Shown here one piece after another: positions 1-6,315 of a stretch of DNA of 9,608 bases. The notes beneath the pieces are model-generated. The model searched no databases. It was given only the letters and a program-made list of their open reading frames with translations, and had not been told where the DNA came from. The position numbers and the translations under genes are program-made. The DNA is taken from positions 1 through 9,608 of the forward strand of contig JAGBGV010000156.1 of NCBI GenBank assembly GCA_017935805.1. The letters run 5' to 3'. The stretch is from Clostridia bacterium (GTDB lineage: Bacteria; Bacillota_A; Clostridia; Oscillospirales; CAG-272). How positions within the stretch are numbered: the stretch's first letter is position 1; every line of letters begins with the position of its first letter.

Positions 1-630
1 ATACATAAGATAATCGAAATACTGAAAGAAATATATCCCGAGGCGATCTGCTCACTTGAGTACGGCGGGGATCCGTGGAAGCTGCTTATCGCGGCACGGC
101 TGTCTGCACAGTGCACCGATGAGCGGGTGAATATCGTCTGCGGACCGCTGTTCAGGCGTTTTCCCGATGTTTATTCAATGGCAGCAGCAGAGCAGACCGA
201 GGTTGAATAGCTGATCCGATCCTGCGGACTGTACCGCACAAAGGCGCAAAGCTGCATTGAAATGTCGCGGCAGATAATTGAGAACTTCGACGGCAGGGTG
301 CCTGACACAATGGACTCTCTGCTCTCCCTCTCCGGTGTGGGCAGAAAGATCGCTAATCTGATCCTCGGCGACATTTTCGGCAAGCCGGGCATCGTGGCGG
401 ATACCCACTGCATCAGAATAAACGGCAGGCTGGGGTTCTATGACGAGAGCCTCAAGGACCCCGCAAAGACTGAACGAATTCTCTCAGGCATCGTTCCCCC
501 CGAGGAACAGTCGGATTACTGTCACAGAATGGTGCTTTTCGGCCGAGAATACTGCATGGCGAGAGGTCCGAGATGCGACGAATGCCCCCTGGCGCATGAA
601 TGCGAAAAAGTTATATACTATAAGTTATAA
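1..630 (+). pseudogene. nth: Endonuclease III (DNA glycosylase/AP lyase), 5'-partial and interrupted by an in-frame amber codon
   Basis: Base-excision repair enzyme that removes oxidised pyrimidines and nicks the abasic strand. The reading frame is open from base 1 (codon 1 = ATA) and homologous throughout, but a TAG lies at 208-210. Codons before it match the family N-terminus (LLIAARLSAQCTDERVN); codons after it continue without a gap (LIRSCGLYRTKA). The helix-hairpin-helix LSGVGRKIA carries the catalytic Lys at codon 116, and ADTH carries the catalytic Asp at codon 134; both are offset by 4 from E. coli K120/D138, so only about four residues are missing at the left edge. The [4Fe-4S] motif C-x6-C-x2-C-x5-C is intact (codons 185, 192, 195, 201). 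An ATG at 262 could start a 122-residue fragment keeping the catalytic residues and cluster but lacking the N-terminal helices, so it is unlikely to be active alone. Nonsense mutation or sequencing error are both possible. The product identity is near certain; the pseudogene status is less so. Confidence 0.88.
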
Positions 631-637
631 GTTGCCC

Positions 638-673
638 CCAACCCATAACTCATAACTCATAACCCATAACTCA
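638..673 (-). repeat. CATAACCC/CATAACTC repeat, copy 1
   Basis: Five tandem near-heptamers of the type ACCCATA / ACTCATA fill most of the 58-bp gap between nth and cca. The reverse complement (GAGTTATGGGTTATG type) recurs at 1895-1919, 3588-3650, 4820-4852 (this orientation) and 6316-6398, so it is a dispersed intergenic repeat of this genome rather than a local promoter element. Confidence 0.8.
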
Positions 674-688
674 CCCCTTGGAGTCCAT

Positions 689-1903
689 ATGCCGAACTTC
701 ACTCTTCCCATTCCCGCGCCGGTGGCGTTTGTTTTGCACCGACTTGAGGACGCAGGCTACCATGCATATTGCGTTGGCGGATGCGTGCGGGATTCAATAA
801 TGGGACAAATTCCAAAAGATTACGATATAACGACCTCTGCAAAACCCGAGGAAATGCAGGCGGTCTTTTCCGATTGCCGTGTGGTTGAAACAGGACTGAA
901 GCACGGCACCCTCACCGTTGTCAAGGACGGTATGAATATTGAAGTCACCACCTACCGTATCGACGGCACATACGACGACGGACGGCATCCCGACTCGGTC
1001 ACCTTTACGGACAAGCTCTCCGACGACCTTTGCCGACGGGATTTCACCATTAACGCAATGGCTTACTCCCCCCATCGCGGACTTGTTGACCTGTACGGCG
1101 GATGCGAGGATATAGAAAAGCGCACCGTGAGATGCGTTGGTCGGGCAAACGAGCGTTTCTCCGAGGACGGACTGCGGATACTTCGCGCACTTCGGTTTTC
1201 GTCTGTGCTGGAGTTCACCCCGGACGAGGAATGTGCCCGGGCAGTGCACGAGCTGAAGCATCTGCTTTGCAAGATATCCCGTGAGCGCATCTACGTTGAG
1301 CTGACAAAGCTGATAGGCGGTGGCGGTGCGTCACGAATACTCTCACTCTATCCCGATGTGGTAGCCTATTCCCTTGGTATTCCGGACAGCGCAATTATCC
1401 GCGGCAGCGAGATCATTTCCGCCGACGAAGCCCTTTACGGCAACCCTGTGGCTGAAATGAGGTACGCCGCGCTGCTTTCCGAGCTTGATGTGACGGCGGC
1501 AGAATCGGTTTTCGCCTCTCTCAAGCCCTCCCGTGAGGAAGCGCGAGCAGTCGGACGTTATCTGAAATACCGCGGCACGAGAGATTTCAGCGAATACGCT
1601 GTGCTCAAAATGATGGGCAAGACCACGGACTCTTTCCCCGCGTCTCTTGCAAGATACGAGCACATTTGCGGCAGGCTCACTAAAGAATCCGCTGATGCGA
1701 CGGCGTCCTTGTGTGACCGAATCATATGCGAGAACAAGCCCCGTCGGGTTTCCGATCTCAAAATAAACGGCGAGGATCTTATGAAAATTGGTCTCACCGG
1801 ACGAGCAATCGGTCAAGCTTTGGACAGACTGCTCGAGGCTGTGATTAATGGAGATGTAGCGAACGAAAAGGAAATGCTGGTTCGCTACGCGACTGAGTTA
1901 TAA
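689..1903 (+). CDS. cca: CCA tRNA nucleotidyltransferase (CCA-adding enzyme, class II)
   Basis: Adds or repairs the 3'-terminal CCA of tRNAs from CTP and ATP without a nucleic acid template; cytoplasmic. At 404 residues it has the length of Gram-positive class II enzymes lacking an HD domain. The nucleotidyltransferase head shows GGCVRD (30-35) and the metal-binding pair D44-x-D46 in KDYDITT, followed by EVTTYR (85-90), RRDFTINAMA (116-125) and EDGLRILRALRF (159-170), the motifs for sugar discrimination and base-specific NTP recognition. The C-terminal tail (KINGEDLMKIGLTGRAIG) matches the family's tRNA-binding end. The start at 689 is supported by TTGGAG at 679-684. Its last codons, GAG TTA TAA, lie inside a dispersed repeat that continues downstream. 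It follows nth by 58 bp and may be co-transcribed with it. Function is secure by motifs. Confidence 0.97.
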   Translation: MPNFTLPIPAPVAFVLHRLEDAGYHAYCVGGCVRDSIMGQIPKDYDITTSAKPEEMQAVFSDCRVVETGLKHGTLTVVKDGMNIEVTTYRIDGTYDDGRHPDSVTFTDKLSDDLCRRDFTINAMAYSPHRGLVDLYGGCEDIEKRTVRCVGRANERFSEDGLRILRALRFSSVLEFTPDEECARAVHELKHLLCKISRERIYVELTKLIGGGGASRILSLYPDVVAYSLGIPDSAIIRGSEIISADEALYGNPVAEMRYAALLSELDVTAAESVFASLKPSREEARAVGRYLKYRGTRDFSEYAVLKMMGKTTDSFPASLARYEHICGRLTKESADATASLCDRIICENKPRRVSDLKINGEDLMKIGLTGRAIGQALDRLLEAVINGDVANEKEMLVRYATEL

Positions 1904-1919
1904 GTTATGGGTTATGGGT
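1895..1919 (+). repeat. GTTATGGGTTATGGG repeat, copy 2, overlapping the cca stop
   Basis: The sequence GAGTTATAAGTTATGGGTTA begins in the last sense codons of cca and supplies its TAA stop. The 11-mer AGTTATAAGTT is also found at the end of nth (623-633), where it likewise forms the Leu-stop (TTA TAA). Orientation is opposite to copy 1, so the two copies flank cca as inverted repeats. Confidence 0.7.
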
Positions 1920-1942
1920 GAGGAGATATGGGAAGGCTTTTC

Positions 1943-2016
1943 TGTCATTCTAAGCGGAGTACGCAGTACGAAGTCGAAGAATCTAATGGAGATCCTTCGG
2001 CAGGCTCAGGATGACA
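1943..2016. repeat. 74-bp palindrome-ended intergenic repeat, copy 1
   Basis: Starts TGTCATTCTAAGCGGAGTAC and ends CAGGCTCAGGATGACA. The ends are nearly complementary (TGTCATTCT-AGC versus GCT-AGGATGACA), so the unit can fold into a long hairpin. It matches the copy at 2238-2311 over the whole 74 bp with 3 mismatches by eye. Repeats of this kind, with TGTCATTCTGAG and CTCAGGATGACA ends, are widespread in bacterial intergenic DNA. No transposase is nearby. The gap 1904-2401 is filled by this, its second copy and the composite below; I see no gene in it. Confidence 0.85.
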
Positions 2017-2024
2017 AAAAACGA

Positions 2025-2187
2025 CCGCTCGTGCAAGATGGGTTTCTTCATTTGTGCAAACTTTGGTCTCCTCATCCGTCAGACTTCGTCTGCCACCTTC
2101 TCCACAGGAGAAGGCTTGGAAAACCATCATTTCATCCGCTGACGCAAAGATTCCCGCTAATCCGTAGGGGCGACGTTTCGTCGTCCG
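2025..2187 (+). repeat. Composite repeat A (three modules)
   Basis: Three modules recur on the other strand in composite B (4683-4809). They are CCGCTCGTGCAAGATGGGTT at 2025-2044; a 24-bp block at 2054-2077 beginning GTGCAAACTTTGG, followed by CCTTCTCCACAGGAGAAGGC (2096-2115); and the CCGTAGGGGCGACGTTTCGT block at 2162-2187. Inner hairpins are visible, such as CAGAC-TTC-GTCTG (2080-2092) and CGACG-TTT-CGTCG. The open frame across 1914-2201 is composed of repeat and is not a gene. Confidence 0.8.
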
Positions 2188-2237
2188 TCCAAACAAGATG
2201 AGACTCCCTCACAGGATGACAGTCAAACACCAAACCC

Positions 2238-2311
2238 TGTCATTCTGAGCGGAGTACGCAGTACGAAGTCGAAGAATCTAAAGAAGATCCTTCGGCAGGC
2301 TCAGGATGACA
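2238..2311. repeat. 74-bp palindrome-ended intergenic repeat, copy 2
   Basis: Second copy of the element at 1943-2016, in the same orientation and of the same length. A short remnant of its right end (CAGGATGACA) sits between the two copies near 2212-2221, suggesting further partial copies or insertion of one repeat in another. The following stretch to 2401 is AT-rich leader DNA in which I find no convincing promoter. Confidence 0.85.
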
Positions 2312-2401
2312 AAGCAAGGTTAATATTTTACACAACCCCCCCATTTTTGATAGATATTTCCCTCGTTTTTACCAATAATTCTTTTATCCCTCGGAGTACA
2401 T

Positions 2402-2596
2402 ATGCCAAAGAAACAAAATCTTTCAACTCCATGCGAGACCTGCGCGTACTACGATGTCATTTACGACGACGGTACCATGGGCTGCACCGTTGACATCGAC
2501 GAGGACGACTGCTACCTCGAAAAGGAAGGCAGCCGCCGCGGATGTCCGTTTTACAAATTCTACGACGAATACAAAACCGTACAAAAACAAAACTGA
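2402..2596 (+). CDS. Small cysteine-rich acidic protein (DUF6472-like)
   Basis: A 64-residue protein of unknown function. It has five cysteines (11, 14, 28, 37, 48), with CETC near the N-terminus and a late GCPFY motif, set in a very acidic middle (VDIDEDDC). The paired CxxC and later Cys suggest a small metal-binding knuckle, but no known zinc-finger spacing is complete. The overall pattern (CxxC, YxV/CTV, EDD, CPFY, DEYK) resembles the short clostridial family catalogued, as I recall, as DUF6472; that label is from memory. Start chosen at ATG 2402 with CGGAG at 2393-2397. The next gene starts 15 bp downstream, so the two are probably one operon; conserved linkage with the lipid kinase could hint at a shared role, but nothing in the sequence shows one. 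Confidence 0.85.
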   Translation: MPKKQNLSTPCETCAYYDVIYDDGTMGCTVDIDEDDCYLEKEGSRRGCPFYKFYDEYKTVQKQN

Positions 2597-2611
2597 TCGG
2601 AGATAATTAAA

Positions 2612-3586
2612 ATGAATCCAATCTTAACCGCGACCCCCAAGCTTGGCAGCAGACGTGTTGTACATATCCTCAACCCTGCATCCGGAAAGCCCGGATACTT
2701 CGATGCCGCACGCCGTGCCGTTGAGAAAGAGGGAGGAGAGATGCAGATCAGCCAACACTGCGGCGGAATTACCGACATGGTTCGCGATCTGTTCCGCGAC
2801 GATCCATTTGCCCATGCTGTGATCTACGGCGGTGACGGCTCCGTGAACGAGGCTGTCAACGGTATCATGCAGTCAGGTGCTGCGGACACGGCTTCCTTCT
2901 CCATTTACCCCATTGGAAGCGGCAACGATTTCTCCGCTTATGTAAATGACTCGGGGGATTTGCCAAAAACCGATCTGACCCGCATGGATCTGATCAAGAC
3001 CACCTGCGACGGCGTGGTACGCTACTGTGCCAATCTGGCGAACGTAGGCTTTGACTGCGACGTTGTCTGGGAAACATACACTCTGAAGAAAAATCCTCTG
3101 TTCCGAGGAAAAATGTCATACATAGCAGGGGTGGTAAAGGTTCTTGCAGTTAAAAAGACCATCAACGCAAAGATCACCCTTGAGGGTTGCGTTGACCTTG
3201 CCACAGGTGAGGCGAAAGATGATTTCTCCGTAGAGAAGCGGGTACTCCTTTCCGCCTGCGCCAACTCCAAGTTCTACGGCGGCGGATTCAAGGCGGCTCC
3301 TCTCGCGTCTATCAGCGACGGTCTCATGGATGTGCTGGTGGTAAACGACGTTACAAGACTTCAGTTTATCTCAGTTGTGGGCAACTATCGCAAGGGGGAC
3401 TTCATTGACGAGCAGGGCAAGCTTGGCAAGAAATTCGAAAAGATTCTCTCCTACCACCGCTGCCGCAAGATGACACTCACCGGTGTTGACCGTTTCTGCC
3501 TTGACGGTGAGATCTTCGACACGGGCAAGGACAAAACAGTTGAGCTTGAGATCGTACCCAGCGCTGTCTGGTACGCGGCGATATAA
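2612..3586 (+). CDS. Diacylglycerol kinase family lipid kinase (YegS/DgkB-like)
   Basis: A soluble lipid kinase of the DAGK catalytic superfamily, likely phosphorylating diacylglycerol or a related lipid at the membrane surface and recycling it to phosphatidate. Of 324 residues, in line with YegS/DgkB. Visible motifs are NPASGK (21-26), the nucleotide-binding loop GGDGS (73-77) followed by VNEAVNG, and PIGSGNDFS (100-108), the equivalent of the usual GTGNDFAR. The C-terminal beta-sandwich shows SKFYGGGFKAAP and SDGLMDVLVV, typical of the family and linked there to regulation and metal binding. GGDGS and GSGND have Ser where Thr is commoner, a conservative change. Start at 2612 is preceded by CGGAGA (2598-2603). 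The exact substrate cannot be told from sequence; sphingosine or another lipid is possible. Confidence 0.93.
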   Translation: MNPILTATPKLGSRRVVHILNPASGKPGYFDAARRAVEKEGGEMQISQHCGGITDMVRDLFRDDPFAHAVIYGGDGSVNEAVNGIMQSGAADTASFSIYPIGSGNDFSAYVNDSGDLPKTDLTRMDLIKTTCDGVVRYCANLANVGFDCDVVWETYTLKKNPLFRGKMSYIAGVVKVLAVKKTINAKITLEGCVDLATGEAKDDFSVEKRVLLSACANSKFYGGGFKAAPLASISDGLMDVLVVNDVTRLQFISVVGNYRKGDFIDEQGKLGKKFEKILSYHRCRKMTLTGVDRFCLDGEIFDTGKDKTVELEIVPSAVWYAAI

Positions 3587-3587
3587 G

Positions 3588-3650
3588 AATTATGAGTTAT
3601 GGGTTATGATTGACTTCGTCAAGTTATGAGTTCACTTCGTGAAGTGATAT
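3588..3650 (+). repeat. GTTATG repeat with two TTC-loop hairpins, copy 3
   Basis: GAGTTATGGGTTATGA units alternate with two perfect hairpins: TTGAC-TTC-GTCAA at 3610-3622 and TTCAC-TTC-GTGAA at 3631-3643. It begins one base after the lipid-kinase stop codon. The loops are identical while the arms differ in a complementary way; the same design returns at 6316-6398. Confidence 0.85.
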
Positions 3651-3695
3651 ATTTACTAACGCAAATGTTATGGTATAATAACTAAAGTATGTATC

Positions 3696-3726
3696 AAAAA
3701 AACGGGAGTGAGTTGTCACCCCCGTT
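3696..3726 (-). terminator. Intrinsic terminator of the glycine-rich protein gene
   Basis: On the minus strand an 11-bp stem with one mismatch (AACGGGGGTGA / TCACTCCCGTT, loop CAAC) is followed directly by a T-run (A-run 3696-3702 on plus). It sits 10 bp past the stop of the 3737-4171 gene and faces the upstream lipid kinase. Confidence 0.85.
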
Positions 3727-3736
3727 CTGATATCAC

Positions 3737-4171
3737 TTATCTTCTTCTCTTCGGTACTACCGCGACGACCACCGCGATAAGACCGATCGCAAGCAGGATC
3801 GCGATGACGATGCCGCCCCAATTTGTGCGGTTGTTTGTGTCTCCGTCTCCTGCGTCATCTTCCAGACTGTCAGTCGTGCCGGTCTGATTCCCGGGAATAC
3901 TGTTCTCAGGATCAACCGTGTCGCCCGCATCTCCCATTTCCCCTGACGCAAAGCCGTCGCGGGATGAGTCGCCGACACCGCCCGATCCTCCGATCATGCC
4001 GCCCATTGAACCGTCAACAGCTCCGCCTGTTGTACCGCCTGTCATTCCTCCCGCCGTTCCGCCTGCCATACCGCCGGGTGTTCCGCCGGGTGTTCCGGCT
4101 GTGGCAAACGCGCTGACAGCAAGGGTGACGATCACTGCTGCTAAAAGTAACGCATAGATCTTCTTTTTCAT
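3737..4171 (-). CDS. Secreted glycine-rich protein with C-terminal membrane anchor
   Basis: A 144-residue surface or envelope protein of unknown role. It has a signal peptide (KKK, hydrophobic 5-22, likely cleavage after SAFA), then a low-complexity GG-x-x repeat of period four (about 29-66: TPGGTPGGMAGGTAGGMTGG and on), an acidic, Ser/Thr/Asn-rich stretch (67-116), and a single hydrophobic helix (119-140) ending in KRRR. The order signal, extracellular stalk, membrane helix, basic tail resembles wall-anchored proteins, but no LPxTG-like sortase motif precedes the helix. It would therefore sit in the membrane with its glycine-rich part outside. Start ATG at 4171 has AGGAG seven bases upstream. 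It is divergent from the RNHCP gene and has its own terminator, so it is monocistronic. No family recognised. Confidence 0.82.
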   Translation of the reverse strand: MKKKIYALLLAAVIVTLAVSAFATAGTPGGTPGGMAGGTAGGMTGGTTGGAVDGSMGGMIGGSGGVGDSSRDGFASGEMGDAGDTVDPENSIPGNQTGTTDSLEDDAGDGDTNNRTNWGGIVIAILLAIGLIAVVVAVVPKRRR

Positions 4172-4231
4172 AAATAATTCTCCTTTTATGCCAAACTGAT
4201 TTGTTGCACAGGAGTATTTTTTACCGATCAG

Positions 4232-4263
4232 CGAAAAATATTCACTTCCACGGGTATTTTTCG
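4232..4263. promoter_or_regulatory. 9-bp perfect inverted repeat in a divergent promoter region
   Basis: CGAAAAATA (4232-4240) and TATTTTTCG (4255-4263) are perfect reverse complements separated by 14 bp, in the 120-bp gap between two divergently transcribed genes. Position and symmetry suit an operator for a dimeric regulator, but no clean -35/-10 pair could be assigned on either strand, and a weak hairpin of no regulatory meaning is possible. Confidence 0.4.
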
Positions 4264-4291
4264 AAAATAACTGAAATATTGGAATACGATA

Positions 4292-4603
4292 ATGGAAACA
4301 AAACGATTTACAAAAAATGACGACAGCTTCATTTGCGCCGCTTGCGGAAACGAAGTGCCACCACTTGGATATACCTCACGCAATCACTGTCCGAAGTGCC
4401 TCTCCTCCCTTCATCTCGACATCAATCCCGGCGACCGTGCGGCAGGATGCGAGGGAATAATGGACCCGATCTCCGCAGAGCCTGACCCGAAGAAGGGTTT
4501 TATCATCATCCACAAGTGCAGAAAATGCGGCGCGATCCGCAGAAACAAGGCTGCACGGGATGACGATATGGACAAAATAATTGAGCTGACCGCAAGGCAC
4601 TGA
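4292..4603 (+). CDS. RNHCP domain protein (small zinc-ribbon-like protein)
   Basis: A 103-residue member of the RNHCP family, named for the motif seen here as SRNHCPKC (29-36). Cys pairs C15-x2-C18, C33-x2-C36 and C76-x2-C79, plus C53, can make two zinc knuckles. Most of the length is the family domain (FICAACG, GYTSRNHCPKCL, INPGDRAAGC, FIIIHKCRKCG). The role is not established; family members are short proteins that may bind nucleic acid, which here is inference from the zinc ribbons only. The start ATG at 4292 has only a weak GGA (4281-4283) upstream, so expression may be low. It stands alone, divergent from the glycine-rich protein and followed by repeat DNA; a hairpin at 4608-4628 just after the stop lacks a T-run. 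Confidence 0.93.
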   Translation: METKRFTKNDDSFICAACGNEVPPLGYTSRNHCPKCLSSLHLDINPGDRAAGCEGIMDPISAEPDPKKGFIIIHKCRKCGAIRRNKAARDDDMDKIIELTARH

Positions 4604-4682
4604 TGCGGGTAAGGTGTTTCACCTCACCGTCAAAGCTAACCGTTGCTTCGAACAAACTCAAACTGCACTTCATGTCTTTATA

Positions 4683-4809
4683 AGCCTTCTCTTGTGGAGA
4701 AGGGGGACCGCTTGCGGTGGATGAGGAGACCAAAGTTTGCACATTATTCACATCTATTTACTCTTCAACCCATCTTGCACGAGCGGACGACGAAACGTCG
4801 CCCCTACGG
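4683..4809 (-). repeat. Composite repeat B, inverted relative to composite A
   Basis: Contains the three modules of composite A on the opposite strand: the palindromic CCTTCTC-GAGAAGG block (4685-4703) with the 24-bp block ending TTTGCAC (4719-4742); AACCCATCTTGCACGAGCGG (4767-4786); and CGGACGACGAAACGTCGCCC onward (4784-4809). Module order differs from A: here the GTAGGGGC block adjoins the CTCGTGCAAG block, while in A it sits at the far end. Together with the GTTATG repeat it fills the 275-bp gap 4604-4878, which holds no gene. Confidence 0.8.
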
Positions 4810-4819
4810 GTTGGTCAAT

Positions 4820-4852
4820 CACCCATAACCCATAACTCATAACCCATAACTC
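4820..4852 (-). repeat. CATAACCC/CATAACTC repeat, copy 4
   Basis: Near-heptamer run ACCCATAACCCATAACTCAT and onward, same orientation as copy 1. It ends next to the A-run of the antiporter terminator. Confidence 0.8.
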
Positions 4853-4880
4853 AAAAAGGACCCCGAAGGGTCCATTTTTT
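4853..4880 (-). terminator. Intrinsic terminator of the antiporter gene (possibly bidirectional)
   Basis: GGACCC-CGAA-GGGTCC (4858-4873) forms a perfect 6-bp stem with a tetraloop. On the minus strand it is followed by TTTTT (4853-4857); on the plus strand by ATTTTTT (4874-4880), overlapping the antiporter stop region, so it could work both ways. Confidence 0.88.
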
Positions 4881-6156
4881 ATTTCTTTCCTTCCAGCTTT
4901 GCCTGGGCTCTCGGGGGAATGGGTTTTTCCTTGATCTCGCCTGCGCGGGAGAGTGCGATGCGGGTGAGGGTCGGTCCCACAAGCTCATACACGAGAACTG
5001 CAAACAGGGATACGTTGCGGATGATGACTCCAATCTCTCCAAGCTCCATTGCAGTCATTGACATACCAAGGGCAACGCCTGCCTGGGGGAGAAGTGTGAT
5101 TCCGAGATATTTCTGAATCTGGGGCTGACATTTTGTCATTTTCGCAGACATGGTCGCGCCGCCGATCTTACCCAGCGAACGGGCAATTATGTAAACGATA
5201 CCGATGAGGATAACTACCCAGTCGCCGAACACGGAGAACTCAAGCTCCGAGCCGCTGAGCACGAAGAACAGTACCATAACGGGCGCAGTCCAACGGTCAA
5301 CTCTTTCCATCAGCTCTTCCGAGAAGTCGCACATATTGCAGAAAACTGTGCCGAGCATCATGCATACGAGAAGTGAGGAGAATTCAATAGTTACAGGACC
5401 TGCGTGGATGTCTATCATTGAAAGCGCAACTGCAACGAAAACGAATGCAACGGAAATGGTAAGTCTCTTACTGCGGGAGTGGAAGAATTCCTCAAGAAGA
5501 TGGAACAGCACGCCGAGGATCGCACCAAGCAGCAGTGATACCACTACCTCAATTATCGGGTTAACAAGAACGGAAATAAGGTCAACATGACCGTGCTCAA
5601 GCGCCTTTGCGACACCGAAGGATACAGCGAACACTATAAGTCCCACCACGTCGTCAAGGGCAACAACAGGAAGCAGCAGTTTTGTCAGCGGACCTTCCGC
5701 CTTGTACTGCTTTACGACCATAAGCGTAGCCGCAGGCGCTGTTGCTGTAGCGATTGCACCGAGAGTAATGGCGCAGGATATGGGAAGCTGCTTCGGGAAA
5801 GCAAAATGCAAGCCGATGAGGGCAGCGTCAACGCAGAGAGTTGCCACAACTGCCTGGAAAACTGCGATAACGGTCGCCTGCTTACCGATCTTCTTCAGCT
5901 CTTCAACTCTGAATTCGTTACCCATTGAGAATGCAATGAATCCAAGGGCAACCTCTGAGATGATCTTGAACTGTTCAACATTATCGTGGTCAACAAAGCC
6001 AAGGCCTTGTACCCCGAACTGACCGAGGCAGTACGGTCCTATAAGGATACCTGCTACCAGATACGCGGTAACTGCAGGAAGATTCCACAGCTTTGTGAGT
6101 CGTGACATGATAAGCCCCGCAAACATCGCAATGTACAGGGCGAGAAGGGTTTCCAT
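4879..6156 (-). CDS. Cation:proton antiporter, CPA2 (Na+/H+ exchanger) family, membrane domain only
   Basis: A polytopic membrane transporter exchanging Na+ or K+ for protons, serving pH and ion balance. Hydrophobic helices cover most of its 425 residues. Landmarks are YLVAGILIGPYCLG (32-45) near the N-terminus, TATAPAATLMVVKQYKAEGP (137-156) in the unwound-helix region, and the ion-binding double aspartate in LPVVALDDVVGL (D168, D169). The double Asp is the hallmark of electrogenic exchangers in this superfamily. Unlike Kef/KhaA proteins it has no C-terminal RCK or UspA regulatory domain; it stops after a short basic tail (EKPIPPRAQAKLEGKK). Start ATG at 6156 has GGAGG at seven bases. Single-gene unit with its own promoter (6216-6244) and terminator. 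Ion specificity cannot be read from sequence. Confidence 0.93.
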   Translation of the reverse strand: METLLALYIAMFAGLIMSRLTKLWNLPAVTAYLVAGILIGPYCLGQFGVQGLGFVDHDNVEQFKIISEVALGFIAFSMGNEFRVEELKKIGKQATVIAVFQAVVATLCVDAALIGLHFAFPKQLPISCAITLGAIATATAPAATLMVVKQYKAEGPLTKLLLPVVALDDVVGLIVFAVSFGVAKALEHGHVDLISVLVNPIIEVVVSLLLGAILGVLFHLLEEFFHSRSKRLTISVAFVFVAVALSMIDIHAGPVTIEFSSLLVCMMLGTVFCNMCDFSEELMERVDRWTAPVMVLFFVLSGSELEFSVFGDWVVILIGIVYIIARSLGKIGGATMSAKMTKCQPQIQKYLGITLLPQAGVALGMSMTAMELGEIGVIIRNVSLFAVLVYELVGPTLTRIALSRAGEIKEKPIPPRAQAKLEGKK

Positions 6157-6215
6157 AAATAATCCTCCGTAATATATGCACTATTTTTTGAAAAATTATA
6201 TTCACACAAGTCAAT

Positions 6216-6244
6216 ATTATACTCTACCTTTGGTAATATTTCAA
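6216..6244 (-). promoter_or_regulatory. Sigma-A type promoter of the antiporter gene
   Basis: On the minus strand: -35 TTGAAA (6239-6244), a 17-bp spacer, -10 TATAAT (6216-6221). This gives a 5' leader of about 50 nt before the antiporter ATG. Confidence 0.8.
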
Positions 6245-6315
6245 GGGGATAAGTTGAAAATATTACACAAGATAATCGCAGGTTATTTGGTTGTTTTGAC
6301 GGAGAAAGAAGAGGA

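Noticed and set aside
208..210. TAG reassigned to a sense codon in this organism
   Set aside because: Only one in-frame TAG is seen among roughly 2,400 codons of confident coding sequence; a recoded genome should show more. Kept only as a check under the nth finding.
638..673. CRISPR-like array of short repeats
   Set aside because: The units are about 7 bp and adjoin without spacers; no cas genes are present.
1914..2201. Open reading frame of 95 codons after cca, and its minus-strand counterpart
   Set aside because: It lies entirely in dispersed repeats shared with 2238-2311 and 4683-4809, and has no family resemblance.
3918..4157. Proline-rich frame (PPxxPP) on the plus strand
   Set aside because: It is the antisense shadow of the glycine-rich GGxx repeats, whose gene has a signal peptide, an RBS and a terminator.
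4608..4628. Terminator after the RNHCP gene
   Set aside because: The hairpin GGTAAGGTG-TTT-CACCTCACC has a mismatch and no T-run follows.
5587..5928. Plus-strand frames inside the antiporter region
   Set aside because: Shadows of the antiporter frame; Arg/Cys/Ser-rich translations without domains.
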